From Hofstenia miamia (lineage: Eukaryota; Xenacoelomorpha; Acoela), in contig SCFE01000002.1 of the NCBI GenBank assembly GCA_004352715.1, positions 5,277,850 through 5,341,849 on the forward strand: a stretch of DNA of 64,000 bases, written 5' to 3'. Made by a program: the position numbers and the translations under genes. Of the stretch, positions 1 through 11,395 are shown piece after piece. The notes beneath the pieces were generated by a model that had not been told where the DNA came from, did no database searches, and worked only from the letters and a program-made list of their open reading frames with translations. The first letter of the stretch is position 1; the number at the start of each line of letters is the position of its first letter.

Positions 1-154
1 ACTTCATGACTGGAGTACATCTCTGAATGTTGATCCATCTGCACACATTAACAGAATGGAGTAGATAGTTTAACTGACACTCCAAAGTGTCCAGGAATCA
101 TATCAGGGTCAACATGTAGAATTGGCAGTCTGTGTCTAGCAGCTTGAGCAGTAG

Positions 155-885
155 AAGGTTGTGAGGAATTACATTGCTGAGAGCAGCCTGTATTCTAAAA
201 AACAAATGAAGATTGGTAGTTTGCCAATTTCACTGTAGAAAAATTAACTAGTGACCAATTTACATGGCATCTCACTTGAGCCAAATCATCAGAAACTATC
301 CTTACCATCCAAGGTGCTAATTGTGTGTCTCAAGTTTAATTTCTAGCTCAATAAAACAAATTTAGCTCAGTGTTTGTTATCTCAACTCATGTAATAAAGA
401 TATTAAATAATGTGTAATTACCACATATTTGTGTACACCAACTGCATAATATATTTGCATTGTGTGATAGTATGTGCATTCCCTTACACATGGTTTGATA
501 GCTTCAATAAGATTAACAAATTGAGCTTCCCAGATTAGAGCATTGGAGGGACACATTGATTGGAAAAATCCTAATAACCCAACAGGAGCTGGATTTTGAA
601 TGTGAAAATACTTGAGTGTGGGTGAATGTGAAGCTTTTAAGCAATTTCATAACAATTATTTACAATGTGACATGCTATTATTATTGGACATGATAAGAGA
701 ATTTAGAATACAGAGTATGGAGACATATAATCTAGACCCTGCCCACTTTTTCACATTATCCAATTTTAGTTAGCATTATGAAATTTTTGTTTAGTTAATT
801 AACATTTGTGTTTAGATCTAATTCACTGTGTTTATGTATAGCTAGCTTACTCCATTCTCTGTGTCTTCATAATTTATTATTGTAG
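155..885. repeat. Direct repeat copy 1 (partner at 1628-2364)
   Basis: This stretch recurs 1,473 bp downstream with high identity over most of its length, including the decayed DNA polymerase B fragment. The copies differ in a short block (about 250-300 here) and by scattered substitutions, so they are diverged copies or haplotypes rather than exact duplicates. A single N at 1624 lies just before the second copy, which suggests a contig join. Confidence 0.8.
500..795 (+). pseudogene. Decayed Maverick/Polinton-type DNA polymerase B fragment, copy 1
   Basis: The translation in the frame of GECEAFKQFHNNYLQCDMLL has the layout of the protein-primed family B DNA polymerases of Maverick/Polinton elements: a run like YHxLYLxxDVLLLADVFExFR followed by LDPAHFxT and LSW. 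The conserved Trp of the LSW-like motif is a TAG stop here (around 769), and further stops lie upstream (around 590-615). Only about 60-90 codons are recognisable, so this is a dead fragment. The family call rests on remembered motif similarity, not a search. Confidence 0.6.
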
Positions 886-1627
886 AGTCACTCAGAGAAT
901 TTTTGTGATTATTATTCATTTTATTTTCAATTGTATTTAAGTCATTCTGATGTCTCAGTAATTTCGAGGTTAGATTTACAAAAGCTAGTTATGTCCCCTC
1001 AATGGTGCTAAAAACGTGTTGCTCAAATTTAATTTGCAAGGGAAATCAATAACCCAAAGACAGGTAATTATTTAGTATTTTTCAAGGTGTATAAATTGAG
1101 TAACAATGTTGAGAATGGTTAATAGATTTTATCTAGCTTCAATTACTGTTTACTTTTCTCTCCATTACTTTGTTTAGTATTTTTTGATCATGAATATAAT
1201 TGCTTAAGCTCAGTGACAATTTGGGAGTGCTTTCTTAAAGTACAGGGCAACACGTAGCTCCTGGCGATCAACAGATCTTCCCAGCCCAAATTGTGGACTC
1301 ATTAAGTTATGGATACGGTTATGGCTAAGGAAATAATAAACCTTTCGTTTGATATTCAACACGTATATGCACTTATATTTTATGACACTGTGATGATACC
1401 ATGCCATTGGCTAGAACGAATGTCTGGCAATTCCAGACTATTATTTAGTGAGCTGAGAACTAACAATGAAAATGAGATGTTTATTTTTGCTATGAGATAG
1501 AAATTAATAAGTGAGACAAATAGGGTAGCACCATGCACTAAGTTGAGCACTAACCTGTTTCTAAAGAATTCGCTTCAGCTGGAAGCCATGTGAGTTGGTC
1601 ATCTTGGAGTTACCTAAAGTATCNTAC
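886..1627. other. No gene seen; AT-rich spacer
   Basis: Short ORFs on both strands around 1210-1500 overlap each other and show no recognisable domain. A single N at 1624 marks a join. Confidence 0.4.
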
Positions 1628-2364
1628 AAGGTTGTGAGGAATTACATTGCTGAGAGCAGCCTGTATTCTAAAAAACAAATGAAGATTGGTAGTTTGCCAA
1701 TTTCACTGTAGAAAAATTAACTGATATCCTTTCCAAAATTTCACACCGCATCTTGCTGAAGCCAAGTCATCAGAATCCATCCTTACCATCCAAGGTGCTA
1801 ATTGTGTGTCTCAAGTTTAATTTCTAGCTCAATAAAACAAATTTAGCTCAGTGTTTGTTATCTCAACTCATGTAATAAAGATATTAAATAACGTGTAATT
1901 ACCACATATTTGTGTACACCAACTGCATAATATATTTGCATTGTGTGATAGTATGTGCATTCCCTTACACATGGTTTGATAGCTTCAATAAGATTAACAA
2001 ATTGAGCTTCCCAGATTGGAGCATTGGAGGGACACATTGATTGGAAAAATCCTAATAACCCAACAGGAGCTGGATTTTGAATGTGAAAATACTTGAGTGT
2101 GGGTGAATGTGAAGCTTTTAAGCAATTTCATAACAATTATTTACAATGTGACATGCTATTATTATTGGACATGATAAGAGAATTTAGAATACAGAGTATG
2201 GAGATGTATAATCTAGACCCTGCCCACTTTTTCACATTATCCAATTTTAGTTGGCATTATGAAATTTTTGTTTAGTTAATTAACATTTGTGTTTAGATCT
2301 AATTCACTGTGTTTATGTATAGCTAGCTTACTCCATTCTCTGTGTCTGCATAATTTATTATATC
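1628..2364. repeat. Direct repeat copy 2 (partner at 155-885)
   Basis: Second copy of the repeat described at 155-885. It keeps the open version of the polymerase B fragment and runs directly into the tandem array that follows. Confidence 0.8.
2090..2275 (+). pseudogene. Maverick/Polinton-type DNA polymerase B fragment, copy 2
   Basis: A 60-codon open stretch carries the motif series NNYLQCDMLLLLDMIREFR, then LDPAHFFTLSNFSW, which matches the protein-primed DNA polymerase B of Maverick/Polinton elements (the segment before the first polymerase motif). It is better preserved than copy 1: the LSW-like Trp is intact. It stops at TAG about 2273 and has no continuation, while a full polymerase needs over 1,000 residues. 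I infer it belonged to a Polinton whose terminal repeats resemble sequences near 3.9 kb and 10.3-11.0 kb. Confidence 0.65.
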
Positions 2365-2935
2365 CCTTAATTAACATTTGTGTTTAGATCTAATTCACTG
2401 TGTTTATGTATAGCTAGCTTACTCCATTCTCTGTGTCTGCATAATTTATTATATCCCTCAACATATGTTTTTGTCAACATTATTACAAAATATTTTTTGT
2501 TTAGAAATCCTCCATTTGAATAATTGATTGATTGCCTGACATACAAAGTTTGCTCCATTCTCTGTGTATGCATATTTTGTTATATCCCTCAACATATGCT
2601 TTTGTCAACATTATTACAAAATAATTTTTTGTTTAGAAATCCATTGTCTTTGAATAATTTGCTAATGTCCAAGAGTTTCCCCTCTCACTGTGCCCTGCAC
2701 AAATTTGTTAAGCCTCCTTCATATATGCTGATTTGATAACATTATTACAATTAATTCCATGTTTAGAAATCTTCTGTTTGATGGATTGCCTGATGTACAA
2801 AGTTTGCTCCATTCTCTGTGTCCACATATTTTGTTTTATGTCCCACCACATATATTTTTTGTCAACATTACTATAAATTAATTTTTTGTTTAGAAAATCC
2901 TTGGTTTGAATAATTTGCTACTGAAGAAGAAAACC
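2270..2935. repeat. Tandem repeat array, unit about 127 bp
   Basis: The marker CTCCATTCTCTGTGT appears at about 2331, 2422, 2552 and 2806. Other unit landmarks (CAACATTATTACAAA, TTTGTTTAGAAATC, GATTGCCTGA) recur between them. The spacing is about 91, 130 and 254 bp, which fits a unit near 127 bp with a partial and a diverged copy. No coding potential. Confidence 0.75.
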
Positions 2936-2974
2936 AGCTCCCCTCAATGCTTCCTATGTGCATGTTTTACTTTT

Positions 2975-3350
2975 GTAAAGATGGTATAATCTAATTAATA
3001 TATTGTTTATTTATACAAACATTTAGTTTCCATGCAAGATGGTGTAATTCTATATTCTCTGATGATTGTTTGCTCAACAACTGAAAAAATATCCATTCCC
3101 TCCAGTGCTCCTAATATCTAATTTATTTTGCAAAAGATGGTATAATCTAATTAATATATTGTATATTTATACACAATTAGTTTCCATGCAAGACAATATA
3201 ATTATATATTCTCTGATGATTATTTGTTCATCAACTGAAATCTGCTCATCTACAAAAAATACTCTGATGTAGTCATTTTTTATCTTGCAAATGGTAAAAT
3301 ATATTTTAATTGAATGATTATTTATGTAAATTTTAGTTTCCATTTATATA
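2975..3350. repeat. Second tandem repeat, unit about 156 bp
   Basis: AGATGGTATAATCTAATTAA occurs at 2979 and 3135, each followed by TAGTTTCCATGCAAGA and TATATTCTCTGATGATT. A third, degraded unit starts near 3280. Noncoding. Confidence 0.7.
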
Positions 3351-3499
3351 AAAAATATTTTGGTTGATTAGAAATGAAATTGTGTTTTTGTAAATGAAAT
3401 AGTGTGTTTTGGAAGTTGGCAAAAAATGAGTTAAACTATGTTTATGTAAGCAACTGAAATTATGGAAAATTATGGATAGGAAGAGTATTACCCAGTAAT

Positions 3500-3985
3500 T
3501 TGAAACCACATTGTAGCCTTTTACTTGTAATGTTTTCCAAATTAAACATTGTACACTGTAAGCAGTTGAAATGCTAGGAATTTTTATGGATAGGATTAAT
3601 ATTAGTCTGTATCACAAGTGTGAGGTATATTAACAAAAACATGTAATGAAATTAGCCATATAAATTAGTCAGTATATCAAAACATGTGAATGTAAACTAA
3701 ATTGAGCACCTATGACATGTGTATGAATCATTGTAAACTAAAATTGGAACCAACATGTAAATGAATCAGCCTGCAAATGTCATAAATCACTAATTAAAAT
3801 CCATTAGTGGTAATCTTAAAAAATGTAAAAATCCATTAGCAATAATGTTAAAAATGTCAAAATCCATTAGCAGTAATAATTTCAAGTATGTGAGTCACTA
3901 ATTAACATTTGCAAACACCCTCTCAATCCTCAATATCTCTGAGTCAGCTAAGTGTTACGAGAACTTCAGGGTGTCCCATTAGGAA
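3500..3985. repeat. Polinton-like terminal repeat sequence (diverged)
   Basis: The segment ACTAATTAACATTTGCAAAC at about 3900 is identical to the right arm of the palindromic element at 10284-10969. Repeated AAATCCATTAG units precede it in both places. It ends with GTGTTACGAGAACTTCAGGG, which recurs at 8403 with one change. I interpret it as the right terminal region of an old element of the same kind, probably the one that supplied the polymerase B fragments upstream. Confidence 0.5.
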
Positions 3986-3989
3986 GAGT

Positions 3990-5700
3990 GCTTGCTTTCC
4001 TTAATTACTCAGGGTCAATTTACAATGTTTAACTCATTTTCAGGAAATCTAACAATACATGTAAAAGACTACATATCATTTCTTCAAATATGCCACTATT
4101 TGTAAAAATTACCATGTGTATAATTTATTTGATAATATTCAAATACAAAAGTGAAATCTAAAACATTACATACAAAAGGATACATATTGTTTTCAAATAC
4201 ACTGCTATTTCATTGTAAAAAATTTGTATGTTTAATTAATTTTCACAAAAAGGAAAAAATTTCATCATACTTAAACATTAGATGTGTAATACACAAAATA
4301 TCAACCTACATTTTTTGTAAGAAGTAAGCATGGGTTATGCATAAAAGCAACTTAGCATTACAGATGTATGAAATAAAGACTTACATGTTAAAATCAAAAC
4401 ATGGTTTTATGCATAAAGATGACATTTCACTTTCTAAAAAATTATGCATGCATTGTTATTAATATAATTTATACACACACATGCATTTCAATATACAATA
4501 TTATTTTATATAAGTTTTACACAGTGATCTTCTCTCTTTTCATTTCTTTTGGTGTGTATGGATTTTTCATGATTGTACACATTGTAGATTCTTACATCTT
4601 TTGTCAAATTGTACATGGCAATCATATTTTCTTTCTTTATGGTTTATTTACATTTGGGGAGTGTGCACATTTGTAGATTGTTACATCTTTTGTCGACTTT
4701 TGCAAGTTTTCACTTTATTTTGCTTATGGGGTTTGTTTTACATGATTATATGCATTACACAGTCTTCAACTTTTCCATTGTTTTGTATCACCATATTAGT
4801 CACAATTGCATGATATGCACCACCTTTGTTCTAAACATATAAACTTGAAAATGCATGCAGTGAGCTATACATGAAATTCAAAAGCAAAATGTTTACAAAG
4901 AATTTGAGTTCTAATAATTAAACATTCATAATTTAGTTGTTAGTTAAAAATTATTATGTGTAAATAATTCCATTCAGTAAATTGCAGTTTAACAAAAGCA
5001 ATTAAAACAATTTAAGTTCTAATAATTCAATATTTATAATTTAGTTGTTATATAAAAATTATTACATCTAAATAATTCTATTCAAACAATTGCAAGTTAA
5101 AGAAATTAAACAAAATACTCAATAATGCAATAGCATGTATAAACATATTTAAAAGGAAAACATGTTTGGTGAAAAGTGAAATATTACACAAGGTATATAT
5201 GTGAATATAACAATACCCCATATAAGAATGTTTAAAGCAAAAAAATATACATTGGAAAGAGATAATACATCAATGAATATAATTGAATAAATCAATAATG
5301 CATAATATTGTTTGTACCAAAAATTTGTATATTGGAAAGAGAAAAATTAAAATATAAATAGACCCATAAGCCAAAAATACATATAATCTTGTTTATAGCA
5401 AAAAAAGGGGTGTGGTGTAAAGAGATAATACATCAATGAATATATGCAAATAAACCAATAATACATAAATTCATTAAAAAGAAAAGTGTACAATGGAAAT
5501 TGAAATATTACATCAACATATATAAGCAAATAAAACAATACTGCATATAAAATTGTTTAAATCAAAAACATATATGATGGAAATAGAGATAACAAAAAAA
5601 AATTTATATACATACATAAAAGAACACCACATATAAAATTATTTAAAGCAAAAAGTATATAACATGCCCAGATATTCTTTGAAGGATGCATTTGAAAATC
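3990..5700. repeat. Left arm of inverted/tandem repeat complex
   Basis: Reverse-complement matches link this arm to 7400-8170: the segment at 4020-4085 matches 8060-8160, 5160-5660 matches 7905-8050, and 4840-4960 matches 7420-7520. Within the arm, a roughly 100-bp unit (TTTAAAGCAAAAA..., ATATTACATCAA..., AATACTGCATATAA) repeats about five times from 5160 to 5660. The order of blocks is not fully collinear between the arms. Short ORFs here are AT-rich and uninformative. Confidence 0.6.
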
Positions 5701-7399
5701 ATTATTCCAATTTGATTTCCTGTTTAAGTAACCTTGAAGCAGCAAGTTGATTAGTTATGAATTTGACATTAAAATGCATTTGAATTTAGTACTCCAAAGA
5801 CCATTACCACCTTCAATCTCTGTCATGTTAAGATAATTAGTTGACAATTTGCACTGGTCTTTTACATATCAACATAATTCCCTAGACATCAAAAAAATTT
5901 CTTCTCTGCAATGTATGATGATTTAACTCACTATTTCTCAAGGAGAATACACCTCTTTAATTCCATGCTTAAATTTACAGCTCTATAATTCAATAATTGT
6001 AAAAACATGGAGGGTCACACACATTAAATATATTGGTTTGTGAAATATTTTCAAAAAAAACAATACATGACAATAGTTGAAAGTATAAAATTAAATTTTT
6101 TTTAATTGATAATTATTTACATGTATTAATATTAAGATGATTAAATCACAAATATTAAAACATTGACAGCAAAATTTTTGACACTAATGAGTAGAACCAA
6201 ATTGATTTTAGGGTTTTCTTCTTACATATATAATTTTCTAAATTTTGCATTAATCAATTACTTAAACTTCTAAAGCTATTTTAATATTTTTAAGTATTTT
6301 AATATTTACCTAATTATAATGATTTTTGATAATTGCTATTTGCTAAGAGTGATTTCCATAGTTACATCTTTTTCTGACAGCTATAAGTTAAATTCTGACA
6401 GCCATAAGATTATGAATTGACTGATTTAAGAACCAACCATTTTTTGAAATATGTTTACTATATATTAATGAACTATTAATTTTGGTGGATGGTAAAATAT
6501 ACATTATTACAGTATGCCAATCAAAGGAAATGTTTTATTGTTTGCCAGGTCATATACAAAAAGCTTTCAACTGGTATGAATGTAATTTTCATAATGTTGG
6601 TTTTACAGAGGACAATCTTACAAATGAGCAAATGATTACTTTTATTGAATCTCTGAAATTTGTCATGTAGAAAGGAAACAATGTTTTGGGCATGCAATAG
6701 AATGAACTGTGAGTTTTTAAGTTGGTTAATCTCTTGACCTCTGGAAAATTTATTTGATTATGGTTACTGATATCCAAAAATTATAGGAAATTCATGACTG
6801 TATAAGGATTATTATAAATTTGTGCATTTAATGAACATTTAAAACAAGGTATATTATTATCACCATTTACTACTAATAATAAATGTAAATTTAAAAAGTT
6901 TGTTGTAAAACCATTGTAGCTAATAATTAATGATTTTGTTTATGTACATGTAGAAAAAAAGAGATAGAGAGAAAACAAAACCATATTTTATATTACTAAA
7001 TTCTAATTACAATATGATTTACAATACCATCAGACTTGATTTCCATATCATCATTGCTGAATAGTTATTTATTTATCAGTCTTGAAATTTGACATAGCAC
7101 TTAGGTAGGAAATAGTAGAAACCATTGTCAAGTCTCATCTTTACTGTGATACTATATCTTGTGTTCAACTGAACAACATCCTCAATTGTTAGCCGAGTTT
7201 TTCAGATTGCCAAGTGATTCAATTGTTAGTGTTTCAATAGATATTGTGCTTGTAGGCTGAGTTTTTAGAGGAATGATTTCACAACAAGGAAAAATAATGA
7301 ATTTATCCAGCAATTTACAATGAATATATAGACAGGACTGCCCAATAGGAATAAAATAACATGATTTTTAACTGATGAAAGTAAATTAGTAGAAACATG
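5701..7399. other. Centre of the repeat complex; one unrecognised short ORF
   Basis: AT-rich sequence between the two repeat arms. The only open stretch of note is plus-strand 6482-6670 (62 codons, with motif YECNFHNVGF), which has no domain I recognise and no visible splice context. Otherwise I see nothing. Confidence 0.4.
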
Positions 7400-8435
7400 C
7401 ATCATGTATATGACCAAATAACTGTTCTAGAACTCAAATTCTTTGTAAAACATTTTGCCTTTGATTAATAGAGAATATTTATCATATAACCTGGTTCATG
7501 CATTAACAATTTTTTAACTAACAACTGACCCAAAATTCGAATTATGTGTGGATTTTTGTTTTGTTAGATGATACATTGTTGCTTTGTACTTGTTTTACAA
7601 CATTTCTTAGTAGTTTCTAGCTCTCAAATTTTTTGTAAAACATATTATTAATGATTAATACAAAATATTAATCATGTAGATTTATCTGCCTCTACTATCT
7701 AAGTTTGTATTTGATTATTTCATATCAGTGTACATGAACCCTATATTTTTACAATAGCATTTGTTACTATTAATTTTAACTGGAAAAAATCGTCATCAAC
7801 TATGAATAATGAATGTTTCAATGTATTCACACATTAAATGAGCTAACCATTTCAAATACATCTCCACATAGAATAACATCATCCATGTTTTTTGCTTTTA
7901 AATGATGTTATGCATTATTGCTTTATTCACTTATATACATTGTTGTAATATTTCTTTCCATTGTACATGTTTTTGATTTAAAACGATGTTATGCATTATT
8001 GGTTTATTTGCTTACATATATTAATGTAATATTTCACCAAACACATGGAAATTTTTATAAATGGAAAAATGGTGGCGTATTTGAAAAAATGATATGTAGT
8101 CTTTTACATGTAATGTTAGATTTTCCGAAAATGTGTTAAACATTGTACATTGACCTTGTATACATTCAAAATACATGGGAAATTAATCATTAGTCATCAA
8201 AACATAGTGCAATAGTATGCATGTGTAATAAAACAGGTTAACTTAATAACATGTCAAAAGCGTTTCTTGTCATTAATTATATGACTTTGCCTGAATCCTA
8301 GAAATCAAAAATAAATATTTCAACAATTTATTTTGGTCAAAACATTTTGTCACTAGATGGCGTCCAATAGAATCCATTCTTTACCACATGGCAAATAGTC
8401 ATGGGTGTTACGAGAATTTCAGGGTGTCCCAATGT
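7400..8435. repeat. Right arm of inverted/tandem repeat complex
   Basis: This is the reverse-complement partner of blocks in 3990-5700, with two copies of the ~100-bp unit at 7905-8050. It ends at 8403-8430 with GTGTTACGAGAATTTCAGGG, the same terminal motif found at 3953, and in the same orientation. Confidence 0.6.
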
Positions 8436-9362
8436 AACCAGCTTCACTCTGTCTTAACTAATCAAGTGTCTACCTCTTCCATTCTGACTCAACAAGTTCA
8501 AGTGTTGAATGAAAACAGTGAAAAAGAAACAGTGTGGATATTGACAACTTAATTTTTGGGAAAAACTGGAGAGCATTACATAGGCCAATATTGATGTGTA
8601 TCTTGAGCACTGTGATGAGATGGCACCTTCCATATCAGCTAGCAAACTAAAGAAGAGGAAAATTCAGCATACTTATTCCAGATGTGATTGGGATACTAAC
8701 AGTAAAATCAATTCTGATTCATTTTATGAGTTCAATAACAGTCATCTGTCGGATTGGTCTTCCCCAACTATTTGGCAAATGAATAGACTTGATTATCAAG
8801 TGCTATCAAAAGTAGGCATGTTCTAAGGCATCTATAATTTTGAAATTAAGAAGAATACAATCAAAGCCTGTGTTTGAGTGCTATTGTTAAGTGGTCAATC
8901 ACCCCAATTGGAACTAGTTTCAAATAGATCTTTACTAAATTTGTGTGATATGTTAGTTAAGTCCAAAAAATGAGCTTCTATTATGAATCTTACAAAAAAG
9001 TTTTTTAATTGTTTTGATATTCTGGTCAAATATCTATTAATTAGCCAGACTTGCTGCTAATAGAAGACTCAAAGAGTATACTTAAAGCAACTCTTGACAA
9101 ATGCTAAGAAATTTGGCTAATTTACGAAAAATATTCTTTGCAGCCAGTCCAAAATGTAAGCAAAATATTAGTCATTTGAATTCTTCCATAAACCCGGCCT
9201 CAGCTGAGAAGCAAAATAAATTAACATAATATTTTGCAATTTCTCAATGTTTTTATGTTAATTTGATGTCTCTAACATCAAATAAGTTTTGTGTAACTCA
9301 AAATTAAGGGCTCAAACAAGTTTTTTGTCACAAACCATACTTGTTTTACCTGAAAGAAGAAA
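8436..9362. other. No recognised gene; one open stretch at 8596-8826
   Basis: A 76-codon plus-strand ORF at 8596-8826 is Ser/Asp/Lys-rich and lacks a recognisable domain; an overlapping minus-strand ORF is equally uninformative. I cannot support a gene. Confidence 0.35.
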
Positions 9363-9817
9363 CTAAGTCTAACAGATGAAAAAAAATTAAATAGCATCAT
9401 CATAAAAGAAATAACTTATTTGCAGATGATACTCTTATTTATTGTAATGATATTTTAAATTTACAGGAAAATGTTGAAAAATTGCAATCATTCTTTAATA
9501 ATAAATTGTTAAAACTAAATATTGAAAAAACAATTTATGGTAATTAAGAATAGAAGAAATGAATCAACATTAGAAAGTGTTAAGATATGTAACAACATCA
9601 TTCAGGAATCACCAAAAAAGAAATATTTGGGAGTAGCAATTGATAATAAATTGAATTTTGAAGACGAGGCAAACAACATCATAAAGAAAATGGCCTATGG
9701 TATGAGATTAATTCAAAAAATTGGAAAGTTTATACCAATAGAATGGAAGGTAATACTCTTTCTATCACTTGTTTTATCTCTATCACTTGTTTTATCTCAT
9801 TTATTGTACTTATCCCA

Positions 9818-9971
9818 NNNNNNNNNNNNNNNNNNNNNNNNNNNNNNNNNNNNNNNNNNNNNNNNNNNNNNNNNNNNNNNNNNNNNNNNNNNNNNNNNNN
9901 NNNNNNNNNNNNNNNNNNNNNNNNNNNNNNNNNNNNNNNNNNNNNNNNNNNNNNNNNNNNNNNNNNNNNNN
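9818..9971. other. Assembly gap (154 N) with duplicated flanks
   Basis: The sequence beginning AATTGGAAAGTTTATACCAA lies on both sides of the gap (about 9719 and 9972), so the flanks overlap. The gap is probably a failed merge rather than missing sequence. Confidence 0.9.
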
Positions 9972-10277
9972 AATTGGAAAGTTTATACCAATAGAATGGA
10001 AGGTAATACTCTTTCTATCACTTGTTTTATCCCATTTATTGTACTCATCTTGTTTATTAATGAACTTAAATTAAAAGGCAAAATTGAAATTAGAGAAAGT
10101 ATTTAAATGGGGAATAAACATAATTAGCAACAAAATAAAAATGAAATAATGTGTAAATATCAACTAAGATCATTAGAAACTCTTCAAAATATTAGATGTT
10201 TAGAGATATTTTGGAAAAGAAAATCAAACATTTCTAATCATTTAAGTCAAAGAACAATTACATTTGGCAAAACTAAG

Positions 10278-10283
10278 TATAAT
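10278..10283. repeat. Left target-site duplication TATAAT
   Basis: Six-base direct repeat immediately before the left terminus AGTAGAATGATAAG of the palindromic element; its partner is 10970-10975. Confidence 0.75.
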
Positions 10284-10969
10284 AGTAGAATGATAAGTCA
10301 TGACGAGAAGGCACAAAATGATCTTGAGCTCTGTGATATTGAAGGGGTGTTTGCAAATGTTAATTAGTGAGTCATTCTACTTGACAAATGTTTTGACATC
10401 TCTGCTAATGGATTTTCAGTGACGTCAGATATTTTTATGTATGTCTACTAATGGATTTCAATTAGTAATGCTTTTAATTGATTTACATGTTAGGGCCACT
10501 TCTTGGTATGAGTAATTTCACTTTGATAATATAACATTTGTTTGCATTACGCCATGTTAATATATACAGTATTATAACATCTCCTTTTGGGATACGTACA
10601 CATAATATTACAAGCTAATTTTCCATAATTTCGAGAAGCTTACAGTATAATCCGGGAAACTTTCAAAATCGCNTGTTATAATACGGTATATATTAACATG
10701 GCGTAATGCAAACTAATGTGATATTATCAAAGTGAAATTACTCATACCAAAAAGTGGCCCTAACATGTAAATCAATGAAAAGCATTACTAATTGAAATCC
10801 ATTAGTAGACATACTTAAAAATATCTGACGTCACTGAAAATCCATTAGCGGAGATGTCAAAACATTTGTCAAGTAGAATGACTCACTAATTAACATTTGC
10901 AAACACCCCCTCGATATCGCAGAGCTCAAGGTCATTTTGTGCCTTCTCGTCATGACTTATCATACTACT
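10284..10969. mobile_element. Maverick/Polinton-like element: 296-bp terminal inverted repeats, interior possibly missing
   Basis: The left arm (10284-10579) and right arm (10674-10969) are near-perfect reverse complements of 296 bp each. Termini read AGTAGAATGATAAG on the left and CTTATCATACTACT on the right, flanked by a 6-bp duplication TATAAT. Six-base duplications, AG termini and TIRs of hundreds of bases are the published hallmarks of Maverick/Polinton elements. Only 94 bp lie between the arms, and the right arm starts exactly after a single N at 10673, so a large interior may have been dropped in assembly. Alternatively it is a 686-bp nonautonomous derivative. It is inserted in a LINE. 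Confidence 0.65.
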
Positions 10970-10975
10970 TATAAT
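10970..10975. repeat. Right target-site duplication TATAAT
   Basis: Partner of 10278-10283, directly after the right terminus. Confidence 0.75.
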
Positions 10976-11395
10976 AGAAAAGTAATGAAGAACGGATTCC
11001 TAAATTATTCAATATCACTATGGAACAAATTGGATTACAGTACAATAAGTGAAAAAAATTATACAATTTTAAGAAGTTGAAAAACATGATTACACAACAA
11101 AATATCAATTATCTGACTAATTATAGAATAAGATGTGCAACTCAAGAACAATTAGTAAAAATATTTATTAAGTATATGTAATTTGTAAACCTAACCAAGA
11201 AACAAACATTTTCTGACATAACTAAGCTCATATGATGAAAGTTGCATTATTTATGTTCTTAATAAATTTGTAAACTTAATACATGTATTTGTACATGAGA
11301 ACTTAAATATATGTTGTGGTTGAATAGTTAAAGAATAGTCTGTAAGCAAGTAATATCGATTTGAAACTAAAAATTATTATTATTATTATTAAAAA
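10976..11395 (+). pseudogene. LINE 3' end, continuation of 9363-10283
   Basis: Translation across the junction gives SISLWNKLDYSTIS, the LWN.L motif typical of the C-terminus of Jockey-like LINE polymerases. Stops, an AT-rich 3' UTR and a short (ATT)n tail at about 11370-11392 follow. Confidence 0.6.

Larger units (their letters stand above)
9363..10283 (+). pseudogene. Decayed LINE reverse transcriptase, 3' half
   Basis: The frame near 9413 reads LFADDTLIYCND, the catalytic xxDD motif of non-LTR reverse transcriptases. LLKLNIEKT and then KKKYLGVAIDNKL follow, the usual order of LN..KT and YLGV motifs in Jockey/CR1-type LINEs. A frameshift separates the LNIEKT and QFMVIKN parts (around 9525), and an assembly gap (9818-9971) lies just after. 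The line resumes on the far side of the inserted palindromic element at 10976. Confidence 0.8.

Noticed and set aside
4401-4842. Overlapping ORFs with hydrophobic, membrane-like translations
   Set aside because: Phe/Ile/Tyr-rich translations come from AT-rich repeat DNA within the inverted-repeat complex; three frames are open at once.
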